Assembly (NCBI GenBank): GCA_014529385.2
Contig: CM043944.1
Location: 50,416,768 to 50,480,767, forward strand
DNA: 64,000 nt
Direction: 5' to 3'
DNA from: Adiantum capillus-veneris
Taxonomy: Eukaryota; Streptophyta; Polypodiopsida; Polypodiales; Pteridaceae
How positions within the stretch are numbered: position 1 is the first letter of the stretch; every line of letters begins with the position of its first letter. This document shows, in pieces, positions 1 through 12,130 of the stretch. A program made the position numbers and the translations under genes. Below the pieces are notes generated by a model. The model was not told the DNA's origin. It saw nothing but the letters and a program-made list of their open reading frames with translations, and searched no databases.

Positions 1-62
1 GATAGATAGATATATTTCATTATCGTCCTCGGAGGTCAGATATGACCAATGGGACCAAGAAA
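1..62 (-). repeat. 3' tail of a LINE (same family as LINE-3)
   Basis: Read on the minus strand, about 50 bases here match the plus-strand sequence at about 60012-60060, just after the LINE-3 coding region. The shared core contains ggtcatat, tgacctccgagga and gataat. Both copies then run into a simple repeat, (TATC)n here and (CT)n at 60 kb. I infer the 3' terminus of a second LINE copy cut by the window edge. Confidence 0.6.
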
Positions 63-70
63 ACATATTT

Positions 71-137
71 GGTTGGGCCTCTTACTAGAGAGGTACATGG
101 CATACATGGCTGGGCCTCTTACTAGAGGGATACATGG
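71..137. repeat. 30-bp tandem duplication
   Basis: Bases 71-100 and 108-137 are near-identical 30-mers (both contain tgggcctcttactagag and end tacatgg), separated by 7 bases. No function is suggested. Confidence 0.85.
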
Positions 138-183
138 AGAATCATGACTAATGTGGATACAACAAAATTGTGACAAATGTCAA

Positions 184-375
184 TTAGGTGGAGAGAGAAG
201 GGGAATGTACTGGCATAGGATTTTTTGAAGCCCGATATTCATCGAGGATGGCTTTGCCGCCTTGGTAGATGGCCCATTTGCCGGCTGCTCGTGCTTCTCG
301 AACTTTCTGGAGTTCTTGTTTCTTGACTTTGAGTTGGGTGGGGGAGAGAAGAAGATAGGATATGACTGCACGCAA
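184..375 (-). pseudogene. possible coding remnant, perhaps LINE ORF C-terminus
   Basis: A short minus-strand frame has balanced, protein-like composition with a helical charged stretch (VREARAAGKWAIYQGGKAI) and ends about 120 bases before the LINE tail at 1-62. In LINE-3 the coding end lies a similar distance from the tail, so this may be the C-terminus of a related LINE ORF2. I cannot match the sequence to a family. The stretch from 376 to about 1387 holds short frames only and nothing I can support. Confidence 0.25.
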
Positions 376-1387
376 TGAAAAAGAGAGTTTTTATTAGGTT
401 TTTTAGGCCTTTTATAGGCTTTACCATATCTTCACACTCTGGTGTCCGCCCAAGTTGAGATGACCCTAACATACTGTAGAACAAATGATGATCCCATCAA
501 GCAATGTCCTAAATTTGGGTCTTAAGTGGCTCAAAAGAAATGGGAAGCTACAAGTTCTTGAATTTAGACCATTACTACAAGGATATTTCCTAGATTTTCA
601 CTAGGCCACACAGCTGTTGATGATGCCGCTGGAGGTGATGCTGCCCCCACGTTGGTGATTGATTTGCCCCACGTTGGATAGCTATTTTTTTGAAAAACAC
701 TGAGAAGCCCTTTATGCTTATTCCTGGGAAATAATGTTTGAAGCATATTTTTTTTTCCAGGCACGATTTAAGAAAAAATTCATAAGATTTGGAATATTGG
801 GAGCTTCTTTCATTTTGGAAGGGAGAAAGGTAGAGATCAGCCAACTAGAGAATGGTTGTGGCGCAAGCGAGATAGCATGGCCTGCAACAAACGGATCGAG
901 CAAGAGAATGGGACGCGAGAGTGTATGTTGGACGGCGATGGATGCACAATCTGCACACAGACACACGCGCGACTGGACGAGAAGGGCAGAGAGGCCACTG
1001 ATTTGTTCTTTTTGTAGCAAAGGGGAGATCGACTCATAAGCAACTGCTGCCGTTGGCAAGTTGGTTTAGCTCAAAGGCTGCTACTCATGGACGACGTTAA
1101 GGTTTGGCATCATTGTTGCTTTTAGCCTCTAGATTGAATGGAATCTGTTGGGATTCTATCTAATAAATTGGGAAATGAACGAAAATATATTTGGGCTTAG
1201 AAGGATTATAACCAATCATGAGCGGTAATTAATGGTGTAAAATAAATGGTAGAATAAATTGTTACCCCTACTCCAAATTTATTTTCGTACTTATAACAAA
1301 AAGCAGAGCTTCCCAGAAGCGCGCAGAGCAGGAAGGTCTACTATAATCTGCAGTAGCACAACGCCTGCCTATGTACCACCAGAGCTA

Positions 1388-1400
1388 CTTTATATATATA
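1388..1400 (+). promoter_or_regulatory. TATA-like box upstream of kinase remnant
   Basis: A tttatatatata stretch lies about 100 bases before the first methionine (1495) of the kinase-like frame. Position and sequence fit a plant core promoter, but it could equally be a short AT repeat. Confidence 0.3.
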
Positions 1401-1494
1401 CCACAGCAGGTGCAACAGAAAATTCCAATACAGTGGATGATGGAGGAGGACCCTCTTTGTTGGGAGATCGAGCAATTTGGACGCTAGCTAGGAG

Positions 1495-2539
1495 ATGGTG
1501 CCGATGGAGTTGTGTGCATCTACACCCTCACCAAGAGGAAGGACACTTCTTTCACCGCCTGCCTTTCCACACAGCAGGTTCAAGTTCATACACATGAAAG
1601 CATACAATTTGAATGCACCCACCACCTCCACCGCCGCTATGGCTGATGTGGTTGCGGACGATGCACGGACTTTGAATGCGGTGAGCTACGCATGCAAGTC
1701 CGTGCTCAAGTCTAATGCCAGAGCTCTTGCCCATGTCAGAAAGAAGGCTGCCACCCTGTTGAAGTTGAAGGAGCTAGGACCTCACCCTCATATAGTCAGC
1801 TTGCAGGCTGTGTATGAGGACGAGCGGCATGTACATCTGGTGATGGAGCTTTGCAAGGGTGGTTCCCTCTTTGACTACGTCACCCAATTTAGAGGAGGGC
1901 GCGTGCCAGAGATTGAGGCAGCCCATATTTTTGCAGAGGTTGTGGGTGCTGTCCACTTTTGTCATAGCCAAGCCCATGTGATGCACTGAGACATCAAGCT
2001 TGAGAATGTGCTATTGGCTAGGCATGATAACAGTGGTAGTGTAAAGGGCAAGATTCGGCGTCGCCGACTTCGGCATCGCTATCGACATCACCAGCAAACG
2101 GCAGTCAGACATGGAGGGCACCCTCATTTACCTAGCACCTGAGATCATTGAGACGGGCAGGCATGATGAGAGGGTTGATGTGTGGTCGTTGGGCGTGATG
2201 CTCTACACGATGCTCGCAGGTGAGTATCCCTTCAATGGTGACACATCGGCCCATATCGTTGCAGCCATTAAGGCGGGCATCCATTGTGACCACTTCGTAG
2301 CAAAGCCTTGGTCTTCCATCTCCACTTCTGGCATGGCACTCCTCATGCGCATGCTCGAGCACAACCCCGCTTGGCGCATCAGCCTCTCCCGTGTACTCTC
2401 CCACCCCTGGCTTCACAAACATACAAAGAATATCACCCTTGCCTGCAACATGGTTTCTTTTTCAAAATATGTGCCAGACATTAGGAAGAGGATGGGGTGT
2501 AGGAGGGCCTCTTTATTTGCCATGAGCTTATGGAAGTGA
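1495..2539 (+). pseudogene. Ser/Thr protein kinase pseudogene (CDPK/PEPC-kinase-like)
   Basis: The frame carries most of a eukaryotic protein kinase domain without introns. Visible parts, in order, are the subdomain II lysine context (YACKSVLKS), the hinge (HVHLVMELCKGGSLFDYV), the catalytic loop DIKLENVLL, the DFG loop (ADFGIAID), APEII, subdomain IX (DVWSLGVMLYTMLAGEYPF) and subdomain XI (RISLSRVLSHPWL). The glycine-rich loop is not recognisable. The HRD arginine codon is a TGA stop (1987-1989), and one extra base near 2055-2062 shifts the frame between the catalytic loop and DFG. No EF-hands follow, so a PEPC-kinase-like or truncated CDPK origin fits best. The last ~20 codons lie in the inverted-repeat element starting at about 2477, so the native C-terminus is lost. 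It is almost certainly inactive. Confidence 0.85.
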
Positions 2540-2937
2540 TTAACATTTTGACGAATAGGTGTATGCCATGTGTGCAAGAATGGTGGGTGTGTAAGAGTAG
2601 TCAAAGGATTCACTTTTCCTCCCAAAAAAGGAGGTGGACAATTTTATGATTTTTGGCCTTCCATAACTCCCACATATGATCTCCGATTTGAGCGGAGATC
2701 ATAGATCTGCAATCTACACGTCGAGCGCTTTCCAAAGATATGCTACATGATATGGTCTTACCTGTTAGATTTTAAATTCCATTTTGGGAGGAAACTTTGA
2801 ATTCAAATAAACTAGCCGTTTTGTCGGTTTGAATTCAAATGTTGTCCTTTGATTACTTTATTAATGTTAAAGGTTTGACTTTCTTAAATTGCAAAATAAA
2901 GAGGCCCTCCTAGACCCCATTCTCTTCGTAATGTGTC
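2477..2937. mobile_element. MITE-like element with ~45-bp inverted ends
   Basis: Bases 2477-2520 and the reverse complement of 2891-2937 match nearly base for base (shared core ggagggcctctttatt). The 460-bp interval has no coding content. It contains a short palindrome (gatctccg...cggagatc, about 2680-2702) and two tttgaattcaaa-type palindromes. The left end replaces the C-terminus of the kinase gene, so it probably inserted into that gene. I could not define a target-site duplication. From 2938 to about 4070 I see no gene. Confidence 0.6.
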
Positions 2938-4070
2938 GTCCGACAGAAACAATATCAAGTGGCCGATCATCCCATTGCTGACAGATAATTCATTCCCACG
3001 ATAGGGGATATAAAGTGGCGTGTATGCAAGTTGCCATTTATACATGGACATTTTGAGCAGAGAATACTGCCATTGCTACAAAAGCGCAAGGATGTCCGTT
3101 TAATGTGGCAAAATATGCACTCATTGAATGGGGAATACTAATCATGATTAAGTCAAGCTTGGAAGGGGCACCAGTACTGAGGCTTTGTGCAATATAAGAC
3201 TCACTGAGACAATTAATGCAGGGCATAATCACAGAGGACATTAACATGAAGAAGCGACTTATTGCTTTCCTGCAATTCGAAGCTCCAAGAAATTTTGGAA
3301 ACCTTTTTGAGATACAAACAAGATACTACCAGATTTTTATAAAAACGGTTATATGTGCCAGTGACATGTGATGAGGTGCTAGGTTTTGACAAGTCATGAC
3401 ATACATGTTTTTTCATTAATAATGCTGTAAACCTCCTGTGAGGGTCTCATTGAGAGATGGCATAAACTGAGGATTTGAAATAGTAATTGAAGTACAAGGG
3501 AGATGCTGCCCAAATTTCATCACGAAGTATACAATGATCTTTGAACCAAAATTACCAAAAGCGTATCTACATCATTTATGGTAGTAGTCATTAACATTAT
3601 TTCTTTGGGGAAACTCAGTGAATATTGGGATACACATGATTGGACAATCAAAGGTTATCTTACTTAAAAACCCAACTTAATGATCAATCCTAAGGGTAAG
3701 CTGCAAACTAGGTCTACAGGTGTGACATGGATAACAACTGGATCCAGTGTCGACACTTGCAATACACACAACCATAGCCAATTCTAACTGAATGTTTTTG
3801 TATGGATGCAGGTAACAGCTGGATCCTTCTCCATGTAGAGGTAGTGGAAGCTCATCCCAAAGGGTGGACACACAGCGATACAACATTTACATATCACTTT
3901 GTAATGATTAGAGATTGGGTTTTAAATATTGTTATTTAATGTAATACAATTGTTTTAAATATTGTTATGTAATACAATTGTCTAAGTATGGTTCAATTAT
4001 GATGGTATTTTTCATACTTAAACACATACACACAATGGTCAGTCTCACAGCCTCAGTCAACAGGGTCTAG

Positions 4071-4072
<2 letters not shown>

Positions 4073-4163
<91 letters not shown>
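4073..4163. repeat. (CT)n-(TG)n compound microsatellite
   Basis: About 62 bases of CT repeat pass directly into about 28 bases of TG repeat. Confidence 0.95.
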
Positions 4164-4257
4164 CACACACAGAGAATGTGCACGCACTCAAACAACTGCT
4201 GCATATCGCGGGAAGAGAATGGTGAGCAACGACTCACGAGCGTGAAGGCAGCGCTCC

Positions 4258-4380
4258 GAAAAATCGTTTTTCCAAACATACAATATTCCTTTTCATGATT
4301 TTGTCAAGAGGAAATTTTTGGAAAAATCATTTTTTCATACAAAATTCCTTTTTGTGATTTTGTTGAGAGGAAATTTTTAA
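4258..4380. repeat. 62-bp tandem duplication
   Basis: Two adjacent AT-rich copies share gaaaaatc, attcctttt, gattttgt and gaggaaattttt in the same order. Confidence 0.75.
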
Positions 4381-4540
4381 AAATTAGGTCATTGTTTCGG
4401 GTTTTTACACTATTTTTATTTATTTTGCGATGGAATTTCTCTTTTCCCCTTGCCCTCAACCGACATTTTTGAAATTAAAAATGGCACGATATTAAGTTGA
4501 GACACATTTTTTCCGAACACTGCGTCAAGGTCGTCGAGGT

Positions 4541-4662
4541 GCATTTATGTGATGGAAGCCCATTTCAACTTTGAAGGCTCAAGGTCCTTACATTGCACAA
4601 TGCTTCAATTGAGTACATTCACTTTACGTGATGGAAACCCATTTCAACTTTCAAGGCTAAGG
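4541..4662. repeat. direct repeat pair, ~44 bp
   Basis: The units at 4541-4587 and 4619-4662 share gtgatggaa.cccatttcaacttt.aaggct. No gene is visible between 4164 and 5422. Confidence 0.7.
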
Positions 4663-4713
4663 TCTCCATCATATATAGTATAGAATAGAAGTATAGAAGT
4701 ATGGATGTTTTTT

Positions 4714-5422
4714 GCTTTCTAAAAGAAACCTTAGTGTTGTGTTGGGTTAGGGAGACTTTCATTGTTTTCAGTGCATGATGGAGACTTACTTTAAATGTTT
4801 ATTTCACTTTTATTTCATATCCTGACATGTCTTGACTTTTTTTGCATTCTATTGTTTTAGAATGCTACATTGAAACTTCCTTGCATAATTCTAGTAAATT
4901 CTATGGATACACACACACACACATATATTAATGAGTTTTTTTTAATTTCACATTTCATTTCACAGGCTCACATGGCTTGACTTTTTTTACATTCTATAAC
5001 TTAATTCTAGTTAATATTCAGGAAAGTCTCTTTTATTAAGCAGCCATCGACTGAATTTCCTTCCCACAAAGAACCAAACTGGAAATACTATCATAAATCT
5101 AAAATTTGCAGGATTTTTGAATGATTTTCTCACATATTTCACCAGTTTTTCTTCCCTTTACCATGGTTTACAACCAGGTAGTCTCCATTTTCAACCGGCT
5201 CATGGCTAAGCTGAGGCAATCCTTTCTTGAACACTGATTCTACTTAACCTAATGATTTTATCGCGTTCTAATTATTTTAAAAGCCATCATGATTCTTTCA
5301 CTTGTTTTCCTTCCTAGGCAGAACTCAGCGTGCAGATTTGACCTTATCAGTTTATTTAATTTTGTTATGAAAGGTTCTCTCTCCATGGAACTTTTTTTTG
5401 AGTTGAAAGCTCTTGGAGAAGT
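4714..5422 (+). repeat. dispersed repeat R1, left part (R1a)
   Basis: About 540 bases match, in order, the reverse complement of about 62440-63082. Shared blocks include ctttctaaaagaaacc, the hairpin gcattcta...tagaatgc (4844-4865), tctcttttattaag and cacatatttca. Copia-1 begins at 5423, and the repeat resumes at 20706 with a segment that again matches the 62.3-kb copy (gctctttgagctt, attataaagagtatag). It has no coding content and is probably a non-autonomous DNA element or decayed UTR repeat. Confidence 0.75.
5418..5422. repeat. target-site duplication of Copia-1 (left)
   Basis: The five bases gaagt abut the LTR at 5423 and are repeated at 20701-20705 beyond the other LTR. Confidence 0.9.
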
Positions 5423-5649
5423 TGTTGGAATTAGGGTTGCAAAGAAACGCACACAGCTTGAAGAAGATGAAGGAAGCTCAAGGCACACAATAGAGAGTGT
5501 GTTACTTAGTATGCAATGGAAAGATAGATAGCCCTAGAGTGATGGGCATATATACAATGCTCGGGGGAAAAAACCTCCTAAAGAGGGAAAAAATGCCCCG
5601 GCGGTCCTAGTGTGTTCACACACATCACTTCTACATGTATATGGTGACA
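5423..5649 (-). repeat. Copia-1 3' LTR
   Basis: The 227-bp LTR begins and ends as tgttg...tgaca on the plus strand. The adjacent aatcccccct (5650-5659) is the complement of a polypurine tract. Confidence 0.93.
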
Positions 5650-5724
5650 AATCCCCCCTGGAGTGATGCGGTGAACGAGAGCTGGCACATGAGTAAAGGG
5701 AAGTGCCATGCTCTGAGGACATGA

Positions 5725-6996
5725 TCAGTCCACAAAGGGGAGTAAGCCCAAAGCTTTGCAGAAAGCTTCAAGCTTCTCACAAGGCAATGCCTTTGTGAAA
5801 AGATCTACAAGGTTGTCCTGTGTTGGCACAAAGGCCAAGCTGATCTCTCCTGTTGAGAGCCTCTCCCTGACATAGTGGTAATGCACCTCAATGTGCTTTG
5901 TGCAAGAATGAAAAACTGGGTTCCTCGCAACTGCGAGTGCGCTCTGACTGTCAGTGAAGATAGTGTTGGCAGTGTCCTGTCCAACACCCAAATCAGCCAT
6001 AAGGCGTCTGAGCCATACACACTCAACCGCAGTTGTGAAGACTGTCATGTACTCCGTCTCACAACTCGAAGTGGCCACAGTAGGTTGCTTCTTGCTCAAC
6101 CATGATATACATGAACTGCCAAGCATGCAACAAAAACCACTTGTGGACACTCGCGTGTCAAAACAACCAGCCCAATCTGAGTCCGAAAAAACATGTAAGT
6201 CTGGTGGCAATGAAGCACCCTTGGGATAAAACAAGCCAAGATGTAAAGTGCCACTAAGATAGTGGAAAATCCTCTTGACAGCCTGCCAATGCTTAGACCC
6301 TGGGCTATGCATAAATCTGCTAACCTGTGAGACTGCAAACTGAATATCTGGCCTCATGTTGCATACATAAATGAGGCAGCCAATAGCAGTTTGGTAAAGA
6401 GTGACATAAGCAAGATCGCCAGCATCATGTAGACTCAACTTCAAACTTGTTTCCATGGGAGTGGCAATAGGTTTGCAATCCTCAAGTCCAAACTTACATA
6501 GCAATGTCTCTATGTAACTTTTCTGACACAAGGAAATACCACCATCACAATTCTTAAACTGTATACCCAAGTAATGATGCAACAGTCCCAAATCTTTCAT
6601 CTTGAAAGTAGCATTTAAATCAGACTTAATTCAGCAATATGTCTAGTTTGGTCCAGTGATCAGCAAATCATCTACATAAAGAACCACAATGAGAAGTACA
6701 TCACCCTCACGCTTTACATACAATGTGCTTTCTGTTGGACTATTACGAAAGCCTCGTTTAACCAAATGAGTGTCAGCTTTCTCATACCAAGCACGAGGAG
6801 ATTGCTTCAACCCATACAAAGCCTTCTTACATCTGCACACTTTGTCCTCTTGTCCTTTTATGACAAAACCATGAGGCTGCGTTACATAAACTTCCTCAAA
6901 TATGTCACCATTCAAGAAAGCAGTAACAATGTTTGATTGATGTACATCCCAACCAAAATGAGCTGCCAATGCACATAGAAAATGCACAGTAGTCAT
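5725..6996 (-). pseudogene. Copia-1 reverse transcriptase and RNase H
   Basis: The minus-strand frames 6643-6996 and 5725-6600 encode copia RT and RNase H, about 90% alike to Copia-2. Visible are the RT start (QSNIVTAFLNGDIFEEVY), the catalytic YVDDLLITG, the connection MKDLGLLHHYLGIQF, and RNase H motifs (DSDWAGC, TDSQSALAVARNP, HIEVHYHYVRE). A stop and shift separate the two frames near 6600-6643, and another disruption lies near 7000-7140, so no full polyprotein is possible. It would have copied element RNA into DNA. Confidence 0.92.
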
Positions 6997-7139
6997 ACGA
7001 CAAGTGGGAGCAAAAGTCTCTTCATAATCATGCCTTTTTGCTGTGCATAACCCTTTGCAACAAGTCGAGCCTTATGGCGATCAATCTCACCATCCGGCTT
7101 GCGTTTCAACTTGTAAACCCACTTCGTACCAATGGCCTT

Positions 7140-8995
7140 TTAGCCAGGAGGCAAATCACATAAAGTCCATGTGTCATTTTCTATAAGTGCATCATATTTT
7201 GATTGCATGGCAGCCATCCAATTTTTTGAATTTTGTGCTTCATCAAAAGACAGAGGCTCCTCAACATCATGTAAGCTGGACACAACCAAAGCATAACAAT
7301 CTGATGCATAAGATGCATGGCGAGAGCCTGAACGAGTACGACTAGACAAAGGTGCATCCAATTTACTGTCACGCAAAGTGTGCACCAGCCATTTTGGCAT
7401 ACCTCTAGCCTGCTCATTTTCAGCCCTTCCCTCATCAAGTGCATCATGTACATCTACATCAGTAATAGGCTGATCTGTAACATTTTTAGAAACCCCCATA
7501 GGCTGTACATTTGCCTCATTGGAAATTACATTCATATTTCCACCATTGAAAAGAGGCAACAAAGTGTCATAAATGTCCTGTGAGCTTACATTACTGTCTC
7601 TAGTCATGACAGCAAGGGCTGAACAGAATCTTCCACAAACACTACATCCCGTGAAACCAAAATACATTTTGTTTGTGGATGATATAACTTGTAACCTTTT
7701 CTTTCAGCACTATAACCAACAAAAATACATTTGACAACCTTATCATCTAATTTTCTACGCTGTGTTTGTGGCACCAAAGCATATGCCAAACATCCAAAAA
7801 CACGCATGTGCTCAATAGAAGGTTTTCTATCATGCCGTGCTTCATATGGAGTAATAGACTGCACACATGATGGCCTCAAGTATAAAAGAATGTGGCAAAG
7901 CTTGACTTTTGACCATACATTGTGCCATTTCCGTCAGTGAACTGTTTTTCCTCTCATCAACACCATTTTGCTGAGCTGTATAAGGCACTGTACGTTGGTG
8001 TTTTATCCCACGACTAGACAAAAATGATTTAAATTCATGAGACATATACTCCCCCCCTCGATTGGAACGGAGGGTGCCCATAGTACATTTCGAGACATTT
8101 TCAACCATAGCCAGAAATTGTTTGAAGCACATAAAAACTTCGGACTTCGCTTTAAGCAAAAATACCCATGCATGCCTGGAGTAATCATCAATGAAAGTCA
8201 TGAAGTACAGGTAATTTCCCAAGGATGGTGGTCCCACAAAAATCACTATGCACAAGCTGCAACTTGCATGTGTCCTGAACTGAACCATCCTTTGGAAAAT
8301 TAGCACGTTGCATCTTATCCAAAATACAACCTTCACAAACATGTTTGACGGGTGCTTCAAGAGGTGGCAAAGAAGCAACCATATCAGATTTCTGCAAACG
8401 CAGCAAACTGGCAAAATTCAGATGACCAAAACGTGCATGCCAAAGTTTTGCATCTAAAATAGCCCTTGAATCTGCAATAGCATTTGCAAAATTTTGTCCA
8501 CACTTGTCATACAAAGTGATCTTATACAGCCCACGGCACAAAAGGCCAGATGCAACAATTTCATCACGAAAACTGAGATCATGAACTGTATATCTATGAT
8601 CCACAAATTTGACTACAAGTCCAAGTCTAGCAAGTGCGGATACAGACAAGAGATTCTTCTTGTTCCCAAGTACATAAAGTGCATCAACAAGTGTCAAGGA
8701 ATTGCCATTTGCAGCAGTAAGCACAATCTTTCCAACTCCCTAAACTGGATAAGAGGCATTTTTGGCACAAGTCACAGAATTCCCATGAGGGATAGACTCG
8801 AGAGAGGTGAAAAATTCACGATGTGAGGTAATGTGCTTTGTAGCACCACTGTCGAAATACCACACATGTGAATCTGCAGCAACTAACAAGCATGCATCAT
8901 GGACAATAGGATTAAAAGTGCACTCATTAGCATTACAGTCTCCTTTCACAGAATACACAACAATGGCTGCATTTGTAGTGGAATCAGCATTTGCA
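7140..8995 (-). pseudogene. Copia-1 gag C-term, protease and integrase
   Basis: Broken minus-strand frames 8740-8995, 8188-8724, 7842-8414, 7604-7879 and 7140-7667 hold, in order, the end of gag, the protease site (WYFDSGATKH), the pre-integrase zinc region (LWHARFGHLNF, CEGCILDK), the integrase core (RSNRGGEYMS, QQNGVDERKN) and the linker to RT. At least one in-frame stop (near 8740) and several shifts are present. At 8995 the gag frame stops where the gypsy LTR begins. Confidence 0.9.
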
Positions 8996-11046
8996 TGGGG
9001 CCTCTAAACCCAAACCAATGGGCCTACCCTCACAAAATGTTCGTAAAGAGGTACGCACACTACTTGGGGCACCACCTTCTTTTGGGAGTGGACAAGGAAA
9101 CCAATGAAAATAACACTTGCACTCACCCACTCAAGCAACACACTTTGAAAACCCCCTTACTCTATATACACTTTGGACACTTGAACACCATCAACGATTA
9201 TGAAACCCAATGCCGTGCATCAAATGAAATATGCAATTTGTGGAATAGCATTCACCTTCTCCCCATAAGAATACCCATAATACATCCAAACTCCTCCTCT
9301 CTCAAGCACTCATCAAAAAATCATGCGCACAAGACTTGCCTCTCAAACACACAAGAGAATCACTTACAAACTAACACACGTTGCATAGAGAACTCATCTC
9401 CATCTATGCAATGCCGTGACACAAATAAAATCACCATGAGAGGTAGCCACATGCATATGTAATGAAGCAAAAGAGAGTTGGAGTGAGAAATTTCTTTAGA
9501 CCAATTGAATAAGTGTGGAAAAACAAACCAATGGTAAATTGAGAATAGAACACTTACTTGATTTCTCGCACACCTTTTAAGGGGAGGACAGACGCTGGCT
9601 AACCATCACGAATTGCGACACTTGAAAGTTTTGAAGATGATTTAATGATCACTAACATAACCATGAGAGAGATCATGATGTATTTACAAGTTATTGATGT
9701 GCTACAAATGATTTATTGGGTTGATGGAGTAAGAGATTGTAGAATAGAAAGAGTGGAGGATAGCGTTGCACTTCCTCCAAAGAGGAGGGTTAGGAGGGAG
9801 GATGTGAAAGAGGGAGAGTTGGGGTTTTCTCTACTATTGATCAAGAAACAACATGAAGTTGAAAATATAGGTGTGTGTCCTTGAGTCTCTCCAAGGGGGG
9901 CTATTTATAGTTGTGTAGGAGTGGGATTATGCTACACTTAATTAGGGTGAGTGATTAGCCCTAATTAAGTATCCTTTGACCACTCATTGAATATTGGACA
10001 TAAAAGGGACTATTTATTTACCAAAAATATCATTTTAGACCGTGAAGGCTCCATAGGGGTGCATAATGTAGGTGGGCCCCACCATGAGGCCCTACAAGTG
10101 GCTCCTGCGGGGTATCTCAACTTGTCTGTCTTGGCATTTAGAAAGCATCTTTAGGTTAGTCCCATCACATGCAAGTGACCTTGAACACTCATTGCTCTTC
10201 TAGAAGATGAGTAGGGGAAAGATAAGATCTCACCCTCTTGATTTACTTGATTTACAGTTCCCTTTTGCTGTGAATCTGACAGATTTACACTATTTTGACC
10301 ATAACTTTTTACCTGTAGCTCGGAATGACATGCTTCAAAAGGCAAATTTGACCTTCTCAATATGTTTGATATGAATTTGGACTATTCTTCACGCCCATGC
10401 ACCAAGGAATTCGGTTTGGAAGTTCCACACTAAGCTAGGGAACCTTTTGCTTCCAAGTCTTCTTGTATGGGCCCTTTGCTTGTATGCATCCAATGGGAAT
10501 CATGCTTTTTCAAAAGGCTATGATGCTTAAACAAATAGAGGAGGGCCCAATATTATTTCCTTGTGAAAAGAATATACAATTGGAGTTTTTTTGAAAAGAG
10601 AAAAACTATATGTATATTCTTAAGAGATATTGGGCCACCTATGTAGGGGGCATAGAAGACTTGTAGAGATGGACCATAATCTTTGGTAAAGACAAGTGGA
10701 GAGTTGATTTCCATGGTAATTTATCTATATGGGATGGAAGATGGATATATTATTTTTCTACTACTAATTCACAAGAGGTAAGAAAGTTTGGGGGTAGATA
10801 GTTGGTTATTGTATGCTTACTTTTATTTACAAAGCAAAAAAGAAAAAGGTTGTAATATAAATATATGACTAAGGTGACATTTTTGGGAAGAGTACAATGT
10901 ATGTGTCGCCACAAAGGTTAAACGAAGAGGGAGAATTTACTCTAGATAACTTAATAGCGTAGAAAAATATATACACATATGAGGAAGAGGACGTTGAGTA
11001 GGCTGAAAAATGTTGCAAAAAGATGGTTACCATTTTATGCCACTCA
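8996..11046 (-). repeat. gypsy 3' LTR (2,051 bp)
   Basis: It matches 17212-19261 almost base for base. A 79-codon frame (9645-9884, plus strand) is kept in both LTRs, but with LTRs this alike that is not evidence of a gene. Confidence 0.93.
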
Positions 11047-11062
11047 TATTAGCCCTCCCCCA
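11047..11062 (-). promoter_or_regulatory. gypsy polypurine tract
   Basis: The plus strand reads tattagccctccccca right after the LTR. In element sense this is a purine-rich tract ending at the 3' LTR, the expected plus-strand primer. Confidence 0.7.
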
Positions 11063-11224
11063 AGCCTAGAGATATTCATATCTTTAGGAGGACGGTGTTG
11101 CTTCTTTTTCTTTTCTTTTTTTTTCTCTTTTTTTTGGTCATTTTTCCTTTTCCACTTTTTTTTTTTTTTCAATAGGAGGACTGTCATGCACTTTTTTACT
11201 CCATTAGACCTGCTTTTCATTACC

Positions 11225-12130
11225 TCAATCCCATAAATAGGAGATGGGAGGGTTGCCTTGGGTATGTTCAAATTCCAAGGCTGGTTCTTCTTTGCACATC
11301 AAAGCTTTAAAAATAGGTGGAGCATTTGCCAAGCCGAAGGGAGCCATGCCAATTTGGAGCTTAGACGATGTAGGCAGATGACTTCCTATCAACGGATTGA
11401 TACGTTGAAAGTAGGGCTTTAATCTCCATCCATTGACTCTGGTCTTGTGGAGTTTTCCTGATAAATCTGCTAATCTGTAACTACCATTCCCAAACTTTGT
11501 TTTTATCATGAAAGGTCCCTCCCATCTTTGCAAAAACTTTTTGTCAAGTCGAGTATCAAGTCGGTTATCATAGCGAAGAACCAACATACCTTCCTTAAAT
11601 CCTTTCCCGTTGAGCTTCTTGTTGATTTTTTCCCTTTGGCTTGTCGCTTTGGTGATGTAGTGATCAATGGACTCTTCTCTATCTAGCTCAAGTCATTGGA
11701 GATCTAAGATCCTTTCATGTAGAACCTCTTTTGGTTTTTTTGCCACTCTTGCAAGAACACGCAAGCTTGAGAGCTCTACCTCAATGGGGAGAAGTGCCTC
11801 CTGTCCATAAACTAGATGAAAGGGTTGAATTGGGTAGATACCTTGAAAGATGTCCTATACGCCCAAAGAGAAGCCGTCAAATGGCGATCCCAACCATTAG
11901 GCCGGTCCACAACCTGCTTAGAAATGATCTTACATATCATTCCATTCACTTTTTCCACCAATCCATTGCATTGAGGATAGTAGGGTGTGGAATGCACGTG
12001 TTTCACTTTTAACCTCCTCAAGAGATCATTCAGAAGGTCAGCCCTAAAACCCGGGCCTCGATCTGATAAGATTTCTAGGGGTGTTCCAAACCTACTACAA
12101 ATATGGTAAAAAATAAACTTTGATACCTCT
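11225..12130 (-). pseudogene. gypsy integrase, C-terminal half
   Basis: Frames at 11812-12021 and 11225-11587, with short broken segments around them, carry the second and third integrase catalytic positions (SDRGPGF; STPYYPQCNGLVEKVNG) and the C-terminal DNA-binding region (FLQRWEGPFMI, NGSYRLADLSG). Stops and shifts near 11590-11730 and 12020-12130 break it. The protein inserts the cDNA into the host chromosome. The region just after it (11230-11330, translating GMAPFGLANAPPIF) resembles an RT motif out of context and may be a rearranged scrap. Confidence 0.85.

Noticed and set aside
734-1059. About 100-codon frames on both strands
   Set aside because: No motif, no support from the context, and overlapping frames on opposite strands.
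9645-9884. 79-codon frame kept in both gypsy LTRs
   Set aside because: The LTRs are nearly identical, so conservation says nothing about coding; no motif is present.
11044-11271. Lys-rich minus-strand frame next to the gypsy LTR
   Set aside because: It translates a T-rich tract and overlaps the polypurine tract; low complexity.
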